From the NCBI GenBank assembly GCA_009781855.1, contig WQUY01000006.1:1-55371 (forward strand): a DNA stretch of 55,371 nucleotides, in the 5' to 3' direction. Position 1 is the stretch's first letter. Each line of letters starts with the position of its first letter. This document shows, piece by piece, positions 9,409 to 18,186 of the stretch. Both the position numbers and the translations under genes were made by a program. The notes beneath the pieces were generated by a model. That model was not told the origin of the DNA and ran no database searches. It saw only the letters and a program-made list of their open reading frames with translations. The DNA is from Oscillospiraceae bacterium (GTDB taxonomy: Bacteria; Bacillota; Clostridia; Oscillospirales; Oscillospiraceae).

Positions 9409-9437
9409 TTCCAAATTGCCCGAAACTATGGTACACT
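9409..9437 (+). promoter_or_regulatory. Extended -10 promoter of the yfmF-yfmH-lgt operon
   Basis: TTCCAA, 17 bases, TACACT, with TGG directly before the -10 box. The predicted transcript starts near 9444 and runs through the hairpin at 9456-9486 into the AGGAGG at 9491. Confidence 0.6.
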
Positions 9438-9455
9438 ATTCTTTCAAGGTAGCAT

Positions 9456-9486
9456 AAGCTGGTGGGAGTCGAGCTCCCATCGGTTT
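9456..9486 (+). other. Leader hairpin containing a tmRNA-like T-arm motif
   Basis: AAGCTGGTGGGAG pairs with CTCCCATCGGTTT (13 pairs including G-T) around TCGAG, five bases before the AGGAGG of yfmF. The minus strand reads CTCGACTCCCACCAGCTTA, close to the 3' T-arm/acceptor strand of bacterial tmRNA. Related sequences in the same orientation are at 18187 and 23566. It could modulate translation of yfmF; no function is shown. Confidence 0.45.
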
Positions 9487-9504
9487 AACTAGGAGGACAA
9501 GGAC

Positions 9505-10845
9505 ATAGAACAGGAAAACAACCAACTACACACCATTACCAAAGACGAAATCATGCCGGGCGTTTCCCTGACATGTATCAAAACAGACAAATTCAAAACC
9601 GGGTGCCTTACGGTCAACTTCATATGCTCACTTTCAAAAGAAACAGCAGCGGCATCAGCGCTTCTTCCACGTGTATTACGCAGAGGCTCTGCGGAACTAC
9701 CTAACATGGAACGCATTTCGGCAGCACTGGATGAGCTATATGGAGCAAGAATTGAGCCACTCGTCAGAAAAAAAGGCGAAACACACTGCATTGGGCTTTA
9801 TGCCGACTTCCCTGACGACCGCTTTCTCAGCGAGCAAAATGACGCTCAGAACCTTCTTGAAGAAACCGCCGCATTATTGGGCGGGATGCTCTTATCTCCA
9901 AACATGCAAGATGGTTTTTTCCGCTTGGACTATGTTGAAAGCGAAAAGGCAAATCTCATTGATGACATTCGTGCAACCATCAATGATAAGCGAAGCTATT
10001 CCATCGAGCGCCTGCTCGAAGAAATGTGCAGTGGCGAAGCATATAGCGTCAACAAAAACGGCGATGAAAACGAAGCTCGCGCCATCACTCCCGAATCACT
10101 TACAGCGCACTACCGCAAAATGCTTAATCATGCGCGTGTCGAAGTATTCTATTGCGGCTTTGCAGACCACGAGCGCGTACTCAAAGCGGTCACCTCTGCA
10201 CTCTCAGGGCTAAAACCTCGCAAAGATGCAACGATACCCAAAACAAATATATTGCTGCACCCGAGCGAAAAAGAACCTAGGCATTTATCAGAAAAACTTG
10301 ATATTTCACAAGGGAAACTCACCGTAGGTTTCAGGCTTGGCTCTGCTATGGAAAATCCAGACTATCCTGCGCTTATCGTTTTTAATTCATTATACGGCGG
10401 TAGTATAACCTCAAAACTCTTTCTGAATGTCAGAGAAAGGTTGTCTCTTTGTTATTACGCAAGCTCAATGCTTGATAAACACAAAGGTGTGATGATTGTT
10501 TCTTCTGGAGTTGAGTTTTCCAAGTTCAAAATGGCACTGGATGAGATCATGTTCCAACTGGAGCAAGTCAAAAAAGGTGAGATCAGCGAATGGGAGCTTA
10601 CTTCTGCAAAAAGATATGTCATCACATCAATTAAATCCGCACTAGACAGACCCGGTGGTTTAGAAGAGCTTTATTTCGATAGCATCATCTCAGCGAACCC
10701 ATACGACCCGGTTGACATATGCGATAAAATCTCAAAGGTCTCGCTAAGCGACATCATAAAGACCGCCTCCGATATCACACCTGATACAATATACTTCCTC
10801 TCAGGAACAGACATTTCCAACAAGGAGTCAGACATTGATACATAA
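9505..10845 (+). CDS. yfmF: M16-family protein YfmF, probable ATA start
   Basis: An inactive-type M16 peptidase homologue of about 447 residues, partner of the next gene's active-type subunit. In Bacillus the pair is linked to EF-P 5-aminopentanol modification. It lacks the HxxEH zinc motif, as YfmF proteins do; the N-terminal GVSLTCIKTDKFKTG and the later GKLTVGFRLG, SLYGGSITSKLF and NVRERLSLCYY segments identify the family. The first ATG is at 9553 but has no ribosome binding site and would remove the conserved residues before PGVSL. A perfect AGGAGG at 9491-9496 is followed 8 bases later by ATA at 9505, in frame and open (IEQENNQLHTITKDEI), with a stop at 9490 and no ATG, GTG or TTG between. 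I therefore place the start at ATA. The next gene overlaps by 11 bp. Confidence 0.85.
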   Translation: MEQENNQLHTITKDEIMPGVSLTCIKTDKFKTGCLTVNFICSLSKETAAASALLPRVLRRGSAELPNMERISAALDELYGARIEPLVRKKGETHCIGLYADFPDDRFLSEQNDAQNLLEETAALLGGMLLSPNMQDGFFRLDYVESEKANLIDDIRATINDKRSYSIERLLEEMCSGEAYSVNKNGDENEARAITPESLTAHYRKMLNHARVEVFYCGFADHERVLKAVTSALSGLKPRKDATIPKTNILLHPSEKEPRHLSEKLDISQGKLTVGFRLGSAMENPDYPALIVFNSLYGGSITSKLFLNVRERLSLCYYASSMLDKHKGVMIVSSGVEFSKFKMALDEIMFQLEQVKKGEISEWELTSAKRYVITSIKSALDRPGGLEELYFDSIISANPYDPVDICDKISKVSLSDIIKTASDITPDTIYFLSGTDISNKESDIDT

Positions 10846-12106
10846 ACAATATAACAATATAAACGAACAAGTTTTTACTGACAAACTCCCAAATGGGCTT
10901 TCAGTTTTCGTTGTTCCTAAACGCGGATTTCAAAAGCGCTATGCCTTTTTCGCAACAGACTACGGCGGTGCCGACAGAAGGTTCAAGCTCTCCGGAAAAT
11001 GGATTGACACCCCGGAAGGCGTCGCTCATTTTCTTGAACATAAAATGTTTGACACCGAGGACGGCAATGCCTTGACAAATTTGTCCGCTAATGGTGCCTC
11101 CCCAAATGCATATACTTCAACAGACATCACTGCATATCATTTTGAGTGTATTGAAAAATTCAACGAAAATCTGGAAACAATGCTTTCTTTCGTCTCCATA
11201 CCTTATTTCACTGCGGAAAGCGTAGAAAAAGAGCAAGGTATCATCGCACAGGAAATATGCATGGTTGAAGATGATCCCGACTATTGCCTCTATTATGGCC
11301 TGGTTAAGTCACTTTTCAAACACAATCCCATGCGCGACTCTGTCGCAGGCACTGTCGAAAGCATCGCTGAGATTACGGCACAAACACTCTACGACTGCCA
11401 CAAGGTCTTCTACAACCCTTCCAATATGGCTCTTTGCGTAGTCGGTGATGTTGATCCGTCAGCAATTGTCGACATCGCGCGCAAAGTTCTGCCGGAAACG
11501 CCTGGCGAGATCCCTGAAAGAGATTACGGAGCGCCCGAGAGTCTTGCTCCGTTTCGAAAGCGTTTCGTCAAAGATATGGAAGTCAGTTTACCCATTTTCC
11601 TTGCCGGATGCAAAATTCAACCGACGCCGCGTGGTCAAAAGAGCCTTTGGGCCGAGCTTGTGTGCGCACTTTCTCTTGATCTGTTGCTCGGCAACTCCTC
11701 TCCCCTTTATATAAGGCTCTATGGCGAAGGCCTCATAAACAGTGATTTTTCGGCATCATTTGACTCAGCTGCCGGAGCTGCATACACCATGTTCGGCGGT
11801 GAGACCCGCGACCCCGCACGTGTTTTTGACGAAGTGATTAAGGAAATCTCAAAGCTTTCTGAAAATGGCCCGGATCCGGAATTCTTCAGACGCATAAAAA
11901 AATCTGCGCTTGGCTCATCTATAAGGGCATTTAATTCTTTCGAAGCAATTTCCGGAAACATTGTAGAAGGGCACTTTAGAGGATTCGACCCCTTTGAAAC
12001 CCCTGAGCTTCTGGCCAAGATATCGCAAGATGATATCATTGAGTTTTATCGCAACAACCTAAAACCTGATAACATGGCAACATCTATAATAACCCCGTTT
12101 CAGTAA
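10835..12106 (+). CDS. yfmH: M16-family zinc peptidase YfmH
   Basis: A 423-residue M16 (pitrilysin/insulinase) peptidase. The zinc site is intact: HFLEH at about residues 69-73 (GVAHFLEHKMF), with the downstream acidic ligand in a segment of the form EKEQGIIAQEICM. GASPNAYTSTDITAYHFECI is the usual substrate-cleft segment. The start is TTG at 10835, seven bases after AAGGAG inside the end of yfmF, so the two are translationally coupled. Together they would form a heterodimeric processing peptidase in the cytoplasm. In Bacillus the pair is associated with EF-P modification; neither EF-P nor its modifying genes are in this window. lgt follows 103 bases downstream, with a small hairpin (CGCTAAAACG/CGTTTTAGGCCG, about 12112-12152) in the gap. 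Confidence 0.92.
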   Translation: MIHKQYNNINEQVFTDKLPNGLSVFVVPKRGFQKRYAFFATDYGGADRRFKLSGKWIDTPEGVAHFLEHKMFDTEDGNALTNLSANGASPNAYTSTDITAYHFECIEKFNENLETMLSFVSIPYFTAESVEKEQGIIAQEICMVEDDPDYCLYYGLVKSLFKHNPMRDSVAGTVESIAEITAQTLYDCHKVFYNPSNMALCVVGDVDPSAIVDIARKVLPETPGEIPERDYGAPESLAPFRKRFVKDMEVSLPIFLAGCKIQPTPRGQKSLWAELVCALSLDLLLGNSSPLYIRLYGEGLINSDFSASFDSAAGAAYTMFGGETRDPARVFDEVIKEISKLSENGPDPEFFRRIKKSALGSSIRAFNSFEAISGNIVEGHFRGFDPFETPELLAKISQDDIIEFYRNNLKPDNMATSIITPFQ

Positions 12107-12209
12107 TCCTTGCCGCTAAAACGATACAGTTTTCCCGCCCGTTTTAGGCCGCAAAGAATATTGGACACGCCTTTTATAAGATTAAAGCTTACCGAGGAGG
12201 TTTTCGATT

Positions 12210-13211
12210 TTGGACACAGCAGTTATTGCTTTTCCGTTATTTGGCGAAGCATTTATAATCAATCCACCGTCATATTTTACGATTTTCGGGTTCAACATTT
12301 ATTATTACGGGCTGTTTATCACAATCGGATTTGCATTGGCAGCGTTATACTTGATTAAGCGCTGTAACGTTATCGGCCTTACAAAAGACAATATCCTGGA
12401 TTTGGTCATAATTGCAGTGCCCGCCGGGCTTGTCGGAGCCAGAATATACTATATCTTATTCAATTTCGAGTTCTATTTCGGGCCTGGGAATTGGCAAAAT
12501 ATCTTTTCAATCCGAGAAGGCGGCCTGGCTGTTTACGGCGGCATAATACTCAGCGGCATTTCTTATTTTGTATACAGCAGAATCAAGAAAATACCGATTG
12601 GCAAACTGCTTGATGCCGCTGGTTTTGGGCTTTTCATCGGGCAAGCCGTTGGACGTTGGGGCAACTTTTTCAACCGTGAAGCTTTCGGCGTTGTGACAGA
12701 TGCGCCATGGAGGATGGGCTTTATATTCGAGCGCGAAACCGTCATCCCGGCGCTTGGGGAAACTTTCTTTGCGGGTGTGCCGATATTCTTTCATCCGACA
12801 TTCCTGTATGAAATGTTGTGGAACGCCGCGGGGCTCCTCATGATGCATATTTTTTCGAAAAAGTGCAAGACAAAATACCCCGGACAATACTTCTTATTCT
12901 ATGTCGCATGGTATGGCCTCGGACGCTTTATGATAGAAGGTTTGAGAGTAGACAGCTTATTCATCCACACTACAGACATCAGGATTTCACAGCTTTTGGC
13001 ACTTTTGTCTTGTCTCGCCGCAGTGGCGCTACTGATTGTTTTGCATGTCAAAGGATATACCGGATTGGCCTCAGTCAAACAAGAGACTCAAAGCGAATCT
13101 ACTGAACCAACAGCAGATGATTACCTGGGGCAATCCGAAACGAAAGATCTCGAAGATACGTCAGAGGTCAATCCGGAACTACCCGGAACGAAAGACGAAA
13201 AAGACGCATAA
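12210..13211 (+). CDS. lgt: Prolipoprotein diacylglyceryl transferase
   Basis: Integral membrane enzyme that transfers diacylglycerol from phosphatidylglycerol to the lipobox cysteine of prelipoproteins, the first step of lipoprotein maturation. It has about seven hydrophobic helices and the Lgt signature GQAVGRWGNFFNREAFG around residue 150, with IREGGLAVYGG and WYGLGRFMIEGLR matching other conserved loops. The last 55 residues are a hydrophilic acidic tail (rich in E, T, S, D) that is longer than in typical Lgt. The start is TTG at 12210, nine bases after GAGGAGG; there is no alternative ATG near it. Clients in this window include MetQ, the 35250-36596 lipoprotein and the 38635-39402 binding protein. 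Confidence 0.95.
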   Translation: MDTAVIAFPLFGEAFIINPPSYFTIFGFNIYYYGLFITIGFALAALYLIKRCNVIGLTKDNILDLVIIAVPAGLVGARIYYILFNFEFYFGPGNWQNIFSIREGGLAVYGGIILSGISYFVYSRIKKIPIGKLLDAAGFGLFIGQAVGRWGNFFNREAFGVVTDAPWRMGFIFERETVIPALGETFFAGVPIFFHPTFLYEMLWNAAGLLMMHIFSKKCKTKYPGQYFLFYVAWYGLGRFMIEGLRVDSLFIHTTDIRISQLLALLSCLAAVALLIVLHVKGYTGLASVKQETQSESTEPTADDYLGQSETKDLEDTSEVNPELPGTKDEKDA

Positions 13212-13272
13212 ACTGCATATACATTATGCATTATGAATTATGAATGAATTTTATTTTGGAGGAACTAGAATA

Positions 13273-13659
13273 ATGGCAAATTATGATGATTTCAGAAAGA
13301 AAGCCAAAAACGCATTTGATACACTTGCCGATGTTTCCGTAGAGGCATATAAGCTCGCCGAAGAAAAGGCAAAGATTCTGGCAAAAAAGGCTAAGCTTAA
13401 CGCTGGAATTGCAAATGAGCGGGCGACCATCCGTCGTCTGAATGTCGAAATCGGCGCAACATATTACAAGTTGCACAAGGACAATCCTGAAGAAGCGCTC
13501 CAAACACAATGTGAAGATGTCACTGCGGCTTATGAGCGTATTGCAGCAAAGCAACGTGAGCTGGAAGACCTCAAAAGCGCAACGGCAAGCAATCCCTGCG
13601 AATGTACAGGCGAAGAGTGCTGCACAGAGGATACACAATCAGAAACAACTCAAGATTAA
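13273..13659 (+). CDS. Small coiled-coil protein with Cys-rich tail
   Basis: A 128-residue cytoplasmic protein. I place the start at the ATG at 13273 behind GGAGG rather than at an upstream in-frame ATG at 13240 that lacks a ribosome binding site. Residues 1-105 are almost all helix-forming and rich in A, K and E (LAEEKAKILAKKAKLN, AAYERIAAKQRELEDLK), as in a coiled coil. The C-terminus has four cysteines in CECTGEECC, which could bind a metal or form disulfides. Proteins of this type (helical stalk plus CxC...CC or zinc-ribbon tail) occur in Clostridia without assigned function. It is the last gene of the yfmF-yfmH-lgt run and is followed by a strong terminator. Confidence 0.75.
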   Translation: MANYDDFRKKAKNAFDTLADVSVEAYKLAEEKAKILAKKAKLNAGIANERATIRRLNVEIGATYYKLHKDNPEEALQTQCEDVTAAYERIAAKQRELEDLKSATASNPCECTGEECCTEDTQSETTQD

Positions 13660-13685
13660 AATTAGGATTCTGTAATTCGACGAGT

Positions 13686-13739
13686 TAAAGCACAAACAAG
13701 GGCAATGGTCATTTGCATTTCGCCCTTATTTGTGCTTTG
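13686..13739. terminator. Long bidirectional terminator hairpin
   Basis: AAAGCACAAACAAGGGC pairs with GCCCTTATTTGTGCTTT (17 positions, one mismatch) around an 18-base loop. It lies between convergent genes ending at 13659 (+) and 13792 (-). The tracts after the stem are T-rich rather than a clean T run. Confidence 0.75.
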
Positions 13740-13791
13740 TACTTTGTCATTTGTGATTCGACTTACATCTTCCGCTTAAAATCCAGCATTC

Positions 13792-14601
13792 CTATCCTCT
13801 GGTATATTGGACACTCAGCCCTGGAATGAGACGACTTGTCAGTGTAAGCTGATTTCCGCTAATTACATAATTCCATTCAGTCGGAGCAATGCAGCTGGTG
13901 CCACACGCATCAGGAGTGATGCAAATGGAAAGCATTCCGCCGCTTGCCGTCCAACGGATAGGCAGCCCACTCATCGTTCCTGTTCCGTTTGCATTAAACA
14001 CATAATGAGCTGAACCCATCAAATTCCAAGTACCAACCAAACCCTGTGCCGCAGGCGGTGCTGGTGCTGGGGCCGGTGCAGGCTCTGGTGTAGGCACGGG
14101 CGCTGGAGCTGGTGCCGGGGCTGGAACCGGAGCCGGAAGTGGCGTGAATCCCTGAGGCAGTTCCGGGTCTGGCTCTGAGCTTATAATTACAGTTTGTGTA
14201 GGCGCATCCCATCCCAAATAGTAGCCAACGCTCTCTAATACAAGACGCAGCGGCAACATAGTTCTTCCGCCTATGGTTTGCGGTGGAACATCCAAGGTGC
14301 TCCTTACGCCATTTGTTGTAAACACATTGCTGCCTATTGTCAGTACAACAACATATTCTCCTGTGAGTGTCACTTGGTTTGTCGCTGCATTCCAACCAAC
14401 ATTAAAGCCCATTGCTTCAAAAACACCACGAACAGGCACAAGGGTTCTGCCGTCAACAATCGCCGGACCTTGGTCGGCAAAATCAACCGGTTGTCCTTCA
14501 ATGAGAACTGAAATTGGGGTGCTGGCAGCCGCACTGACACCCGGGATAAGTGCAAAAATCAGTATGGATGCCAGAATGATTGCAAGAATTTTCTTTTGCA
14601 T
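13792..14601 (-). CDS. Secreted copper amine oxidase N-terminal-like domain protein
   Basis: A 269-residue exported protein. Residues 1-26 are a signal peptide (MQKKILAII ... GVSAAAS). Residues about 28-145 hold two stalk/copper-amine-oxidase-N repeats with their hallmark phrases (IVDGRTLVPVRGVFEAMGF, IGGRTMLPLRLVLESVGY, GWDAPTQTV), a beta-rich wall-associated module common in Clostridia. Then comes a flexible linker of alternating Pro and Ala (about 160-190), and a C-terminal domain of about 80 residues with GTWNLMG and FNANGTGTMSG, similar to lipocalin-like domains found in secreted clostridial proteins. It has its own extended -10 promoter and an AATTTGGAGG ribosome binding site. Substrate or partner is unknown. 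Confidence 0.82.
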   Translation of the reverse strand: MQKKILAIILASILIFALIPGVSAAASTPISVLIEGQPVDFADQGPAIVDGRTLVPVRGVFEAMGFNVGWNAATNQVTLTGEYVVVLTIGSNVFTTNGVRSTLDVPPQTIGGRTMLPLRLVLESVGYYLGWDAPTQTVIISSEPDPELPQGFTPLPAPVPAPAPAPAPVPTPEPAPAPAPAPPAAQGLVGTWNLMGSAHYVFNANGTGTMSGLPIRWTASGGMLSICITPDACGTSCIAPTEWNYVISGNQLTLTSRLIPGLSVQYTRG

Positions 14602-14667
14602 AAAGTATGTCCTCCAAATTATATTTTAAGGGTATTTCCCTAGATTGCAGGTTGGATGTCACTAATC

Positions 14668-14676
14668 ATTATATCA
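14668..14676 (-). promoter_or_regulatory. Extended -10 promoter of the stalk-domain gene
   Basis: On the minus strand TGA directly precedes a perfect TATAAT, about 65 bases before the start codon at 14601. The -35 region is weak. Confidence 0.65.
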
Positions 14677-14792
14677 AAAACATATACTAAATAACTCCAA
14701 CTCAGCTTTCAGAGGATACATTCATTTAGGCATAAAGTCAAGAACTTTTTGCTTGATTTCTTGCACCTTTTCACCAGTCCAACATATATGTA

Positions 14793-14821
14793 TTGCATTT
14801 TTTCACACAATAAAGTAAAAT
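14793..14821 (+). promoter_or_regulatory. Sigma-A type promoter of metNIQ
   Basis: TTGCAT, 17 bases, TAAAAT, ending 50 bases before the TTG start of metN. The leader is too short for an S-box or T-box, so methionine control by riboswitch is not visible here. Confidence 0.8.
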
Positions 14822-14871
14822 ACGCGTTACACCGAATTTTGCTATTAAATAATTACAGGAACGTGATTTAT

Positions 14872-15894
14872 TTGGAACAACAAAAGAAAACTCCAATTAT
14901 TGGGATAAAAAACCTGAGCAAGATTTTCCAGACTAAAGGGGGCGAGGTCACTGCCCTGGAGGATTTTAGTCTGGACATCAACGATGGAGATATTTACGGA
15001 GTCATAGGCATGAGTGGAGCAGGCAAAAGTACCCTAGTGCGCTGCATTAACGCTTTGGAAAAACCGACCTCAGGCTCGGTGATTTTCAACGGCAAAGATC
15101 TCATGGCAATAAGCGGCGATGAGCTGAATAAAACCCGCAGATCCATGAGCATGATTTTCCAGCAATTCAACTTGCTCTCTCAACGAAATGTGCTGAGCAA
15201 CGTTTGCTTTCCTCTTGAGATTTCAGGAGTGCCGAAAAGAGTGGCAAAAAAGAAAGCACTCGAGCTGCTGGAACTTGTCGGAATCAAGGATAAGGCAAAA
15301 AACTATCCATCACAACTCTCCGGCGGCCAAAAACAACGTGTCGCAATAGCCAGAGCCCTGGCTACTGATCCCAAAGTACTCCTCTGCGATGAAGCAACAT
15401 CTGCTCTTGACCCAACCACCACCGCCTCCATTTTATCCTTGCTAAAAGATATCCATGCAAGACTGGGAATTACCATCGTGATCATCACTCATGAAATGGG
15501 CGTAATCGAAAAAATTTGCAGCCACGTGGCAGTCTTGGAAGACGGACACATTGCTGAATCAGGCTCGGTCGAACAAATTTTCACACATCCCAAAAGCGCA
15601 GCTGCCCGCAAACTCGTTTACCCTGACGAAGGGATGCGCAATCGCTATGTCGGCGAAAGATGCATCAGAATCGTTTTTGACGGCAGTTCATCATACGAGC
15701 CGGTTTTTTCAAATATGATTCTTGATTGTAATGTCATAGTAAACATCATGTTTGCCGACATGAAAGATATTGAGGGCAAGGCTTTGGGGCATATGATTGT
15801 CCAATTGCCAAAGGATGAACTTCAGGCTGAAAAAGCAATTGCATACCTGCGCGCCAAGGGCATCCCGGTTGAGGAGGCAAATAATGAACTTTAA
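14872..15894 (+). CDS. metN: Methionine ABC transporter ATP-binding protein MetN
   Basis: A 340-residue ATPase of the D/L-methionine importer. It shows Walker A (GMSGAGKST), the Q-loop (MIFQQFNLLSQRNV), the signature LSGGQKQRVAIARAL, Walker B (VLLCDEATSALD) and the H-loop (IITHEMGV). The C-terminal 90 residues form the NIL/ACT-like domain (RIVFDGSSSYEPVFSNMI to the end), which in E. coli MetN binds methionine and inhibits transport. I choose the TTG at 14872 behind AGGAACG, which gives the family's usual length; an upstream in-frame ATG at 14749 would add 41 unlike residues and precedes the promoter. metI overlaps its end by 11 bases. Confidence 0.95.
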   Translation: MEQQKKTPIIGIKNLSKIFQTKGGEVTALEDFSLDINDGDIYGVIGMSGAGKSTLVRCINALEKPTSGSVIFNGKDLMAISGDELNKTRRSMSMIFQQFNLLSQRNVLSNVCFPLEISGVPKRVAKKKALELLELVGIKDKAKNYPSQLSGGQKQRVAIARALATDPKVLLCDEATSALDPTTTASILSLLKDIHARLGITIVIITHEMGVIEKICSHVAVLEDGHIAESGSVEQIFTHPKSAAARKLVYPDEGMRNRYVGERCIRIVFDGSSSYEPVFSNMILDCNVIVNIMFADMKDIEGKALGHMIVQLPKDELQAEKAIAYLRAKGIPVEEANNEL

Positions 15895-16540
15895 TGTAAT
15901 ATTTAATCTGATGCTCACGGAAACCGGACGGTCGCTGTTTATGACGGCATTTGCCACAATCGGGGCATACTTGCTCGGGCTGCCTTTGGGGGTGCTTCTG
16001 AGCATTACTGACAAAGATGGCATCAAGCCGCTCAGCGCGCTTAACTGGCTTATGGGTCTATTCATCAATATAATGCGTGCTGTGCCGTTTTTGATTCTGG
16101 CAGTAGTTGTAATTCCAATCCCAAGATTTCTGATTGGAACAGGCCTTGGATATCAGGCCATGACGATTACGCTGGTTATCGCTTCATTCGCATTTGTAGC
16201 AAGACTTGTTGAAAACTCCATAAAAGATGTTGACAAAGGTGTAATTGAAGCCGCACAGTCCATGGGTGCCTCGACATTTCAAATAATATATAAAGTGCTG
16301 ATTCCTGAGGCAATGCCTTCATTGGTTCTTGGTGCAGCGATTGCCGCAACGACAATTCTAGGGTTTTCGGCCATGGCAGGCATTCTTGGCGGCGATGGAC
16401 TGGGTTTTGTCGCAATAACATATGGCTATTTCAGATGGCAGAGAGATATCATGTGGATTGCAGTAGCTCTCCTAATCATTCTTGTCATGATTGGGCAATT
16501 TGCCGGGAATTTTATTGCCAGAAAGATAGACAAGAGATAG
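15884..16540 (+). CDS. metI: Methionine ABC transporter permease MetI
   Basis: A 218-residue inner-membrane permease with five hydrophobic helices and the permease coupling motif EAAQSMGASTFQIIYKVLIPEAMPSL around residue 130. The start is the ATG at 15884, seven bases after GAGGAGG and inside the end of metN, so expression is coupled. It pairs with MetN and MetQ to import methionine, which would feed MetK encoded at 8100-9260. Confidence 0.95.
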   Translation: MNFNVIFNLMLTETGRSLFMTAFATIGAYLLGLPLGVLLSITDKDGIKPLSALNWLMGLFINIMRAVPFLILAVVVIPIPRFLIGTGLGYQAMTITLVIASFAFVARLVENSIKDVDKGVIEAAQSMGASTFQIIYKVLIPEAMPSLVLGAAIAATTILGFSAMAGILGGDGLGFVAITYGYFRWQRDIMWIAVALLIILVMIGQFAGNFIARKIDKR

Positions 16541-16584
16541 CAGAATTTGAAATACAGAATGTAAAGAAACAAGGAGAATGAGAA

Positions 16585-17448
16585 ATGAAAAAGAGATCAA
16601 TAGTTACAGTTTTGCTTATCGCGGCTATGGCGCTTACCCTTCTGGCCGGTTGCGGAGGCAATGGCGGCGGCGCTCAGAGCGGCACTAATGCAGGCAACAA
16701 TCAAGACAATGGCGCATTAATACCATTTGTCATCGGTGCAACACCTGTACCACATACCGAAGTTCTTGAATTTGTTCAGGATAAAATGGCCGCAGAAGGT
16801 ATTGATATGCAAATCAGAACTTTTACTGATTTTGTGCAGCCTAATCTGGCTACACAAAGCGGTGAGCTTGATGCAAACTATTTTCAGCATGTCCCTTATA
16901 TGACTAATTTTAATGAGTCGCACGGCACAAATATGGTTTCTTTGTTCGCAGTGCACTTTGAGCCGCTGGGCTTGTACAAAGCAAGAGCACGCTCCATTGA
17001 CGAGCTCACCTCCGGTGCTATCATCGCCATCCCTAATGACCCAACAAACGGTGCCAGGGCGTTAAATTTACTTGAAGCGACCGGACTCATCACACTAAGA
17101 GAAGGTGCAGGCATTTTGGCGACAAGGCTTGATATTATTGACAATCCTTTAAATTTAGATATCAGAGAACTCGAAGCCGCGCAATTACCGCATATACTGC
17201 CAGACGTGCATATGGCCGTAATAAACGGAAACTTTGCCCTTCAAGCAGGGCTTGAAATGGGCGTTGATTCAGTAGCTGCCGAAGAAAGAGATTCCATCAG
17301 CGCAGTAACATATGCAAACCATATTGTCGTTAGGGAAGGCAATGAAAACGACGAAAGAGTCCAAACCCTTATACGAATTCTTGGCTCGGATGAGGTCAGA
17401 GATTTTATAAACACAACCTACGAGGGCAGGGTCGTTCCGGTTTTCTAA
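16585..17448 (+). CDS. metQ: Methionine-binding lipoprotein MetQ
   Basis: A 287-residue NlpA-family substrate-binding lipoprotein. The signal peptide ends in the lipobox LLAGC (Cys near residue 23), followed by a Gly/Asn-rich linker. Mature features of the family are VIGATPVPHTEVLEFVQ, LATQSGELDANYFQHVPYM and AIPNDPTNGARALNLLEATGL. It delivers methionine to MetNI. Its lipidation would depend on Lgt (12210-13211). A hairpin terminator follows within 30 bases of its stop codon. Confidence 0.95.
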   Translation: MKKRSIVTVLLIAAMALTLLAGCGGNGGGAQSGTNAGNNQDNGALIPFVIGATPVPHTEVLEFVQDKMAAEGIDMQIRTFTDFVQPNLATQSGELDANYFQHVPYMTNFNESHGTNMVSLFAVHFEPLGLYKARARSIDELTSGAIIAIPNDPTNGARALNLLEATGLITLREGAGILATRLDIIDNPLNLDIRELEAAQLPHILPDVHMAVINGNFALQAGLEMGVDSVAAEERDSISAVTYANHIVVREGNENDERVQTLIRILGSDEVRDFINTTYEGRVVPVF

Positions 17449-17477
17449 TATCATTTCCCGGCTTATAATACAATAGT

Positions 17478-17518
17478 ACACCCCCGATAACTGCCATTAC
17501 GGAAGTCTTTCGGGGGTG
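17478..17518. terminator. Hairpin between metQ and the convergent membrane gene
   Basis: ACCCCCGA pairs with TCGGGGGT; on the plus strand GCATTTTAT follows. It lies between the 3' ends of convergent genes and can serve both. Confidence 0.7.
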
Positions 17519-17527
17519 CATTTTATC

Positions 17528-18172
17528 TCATTGGTCATGTACTGTTTCGTGTTCCTCAGCATGAAAATTCGAGTCTCTTTCCACTGCTTCTAGTTTGCTT
17601 ATTACCGTATCCACATGATGATCCAGATTATCAACAAAATCTGTCAGAAGATTTGCGAAAAAATCATCCACAATGATTGATGCAAATAATATAACAAAAG
17701 TCATCAGCGTAAGCACTGAGATCATCATTTGCCCTTGAATGCCCTCAGACATTCCTATGAAAGGTAAGATAATCAGAGCCGACATGGCCAGTATATATCC
17801 AACAAATATAATCACCCTACTTAATGTGTCAGATATTTTTCTTTTTTTCAACTGCCCTTCAATTTTACTCATCTCAGGCTGAACTTCCAGCATCAATGAT
17901 TCACAAAGCGTTTTTGTAGCCGAGTTCTTTTTGTACATGTTTAAGATATCAATGAAATGCTGTAATTTTTGCTTTTTGTTCGTCAGAAAGCCTATATACC
18001 TGTGTGTTACGCTTTTTGCAAGTTCTGTAAATGACAGCAAAAGTGAGACCCATGCAACCGTATGATACAGGTCTATAGAAAGGAGTTCGGGTGAAATGAG
18101 CTGCCAGATGAAGATAAATACGTATGCTACGCCGATGCCTAATAAAATCACATTTATTTTTGTTTTGCCCAT
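17528..18172 (-). CDS. Four-helix membrane protein of unknown function
   Basis: A 214-residue protein that I do not recognise. I start it at the ATG at 18172 behind AAGGAGG. Helices are predicted at about residues 6-25, 32-52, 118-140 and 147-170, in two hairpins separated by a charged cytoplasmic-looking segment (residues 60-110, rich in K and E). The C-terminal 40 residues are acidic and His-rich (NLDHHVDTVISKLEAVERD ... HAEEHETVHDQ). It has its own promoter and a leader with the tmRNA-like hairpin motif. It stands between metNIQ and a phosphoribosyltransferase and is convergent with metQ, so context does not suggest a role. Confidence 0.7.
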   Translation of the reverse strand: MGKTKINVILLGIGVAYVFIFIWQLISPELLSIDLYHTVAWVSLLLSFTELAKSVTHRYIGFLTNKKQKLQHFIDILNMYKKNSATKTLCESLMLEVQPEMSKIEGQLKKRKISDTLSRVIIFVGYILAMSALIILPFIGMSEGIQGQMMISVLTLMTFVILFASIIVDDFFANLLTDFVDNLDHHVDTVISKLEAVERDSNFHAEEHETVHDQ

Positions 18173-18186
18173 AATATAAACCTCCT

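Noticed and set aside
9261..9504. SAM riboswitch upstream of metK or metNIQ
   Set aside because: The predicted leaders are about 25-45 nt and lack the S-box helices and a terminator.
9473..18186. An integrated island flanked by the two tmRNA-like direct repeats
   Set aside because: The interval holds yfmF/yfmH, lgt and metNIQ, ordinary chromosomal genes, and no integrase or mobile functions.
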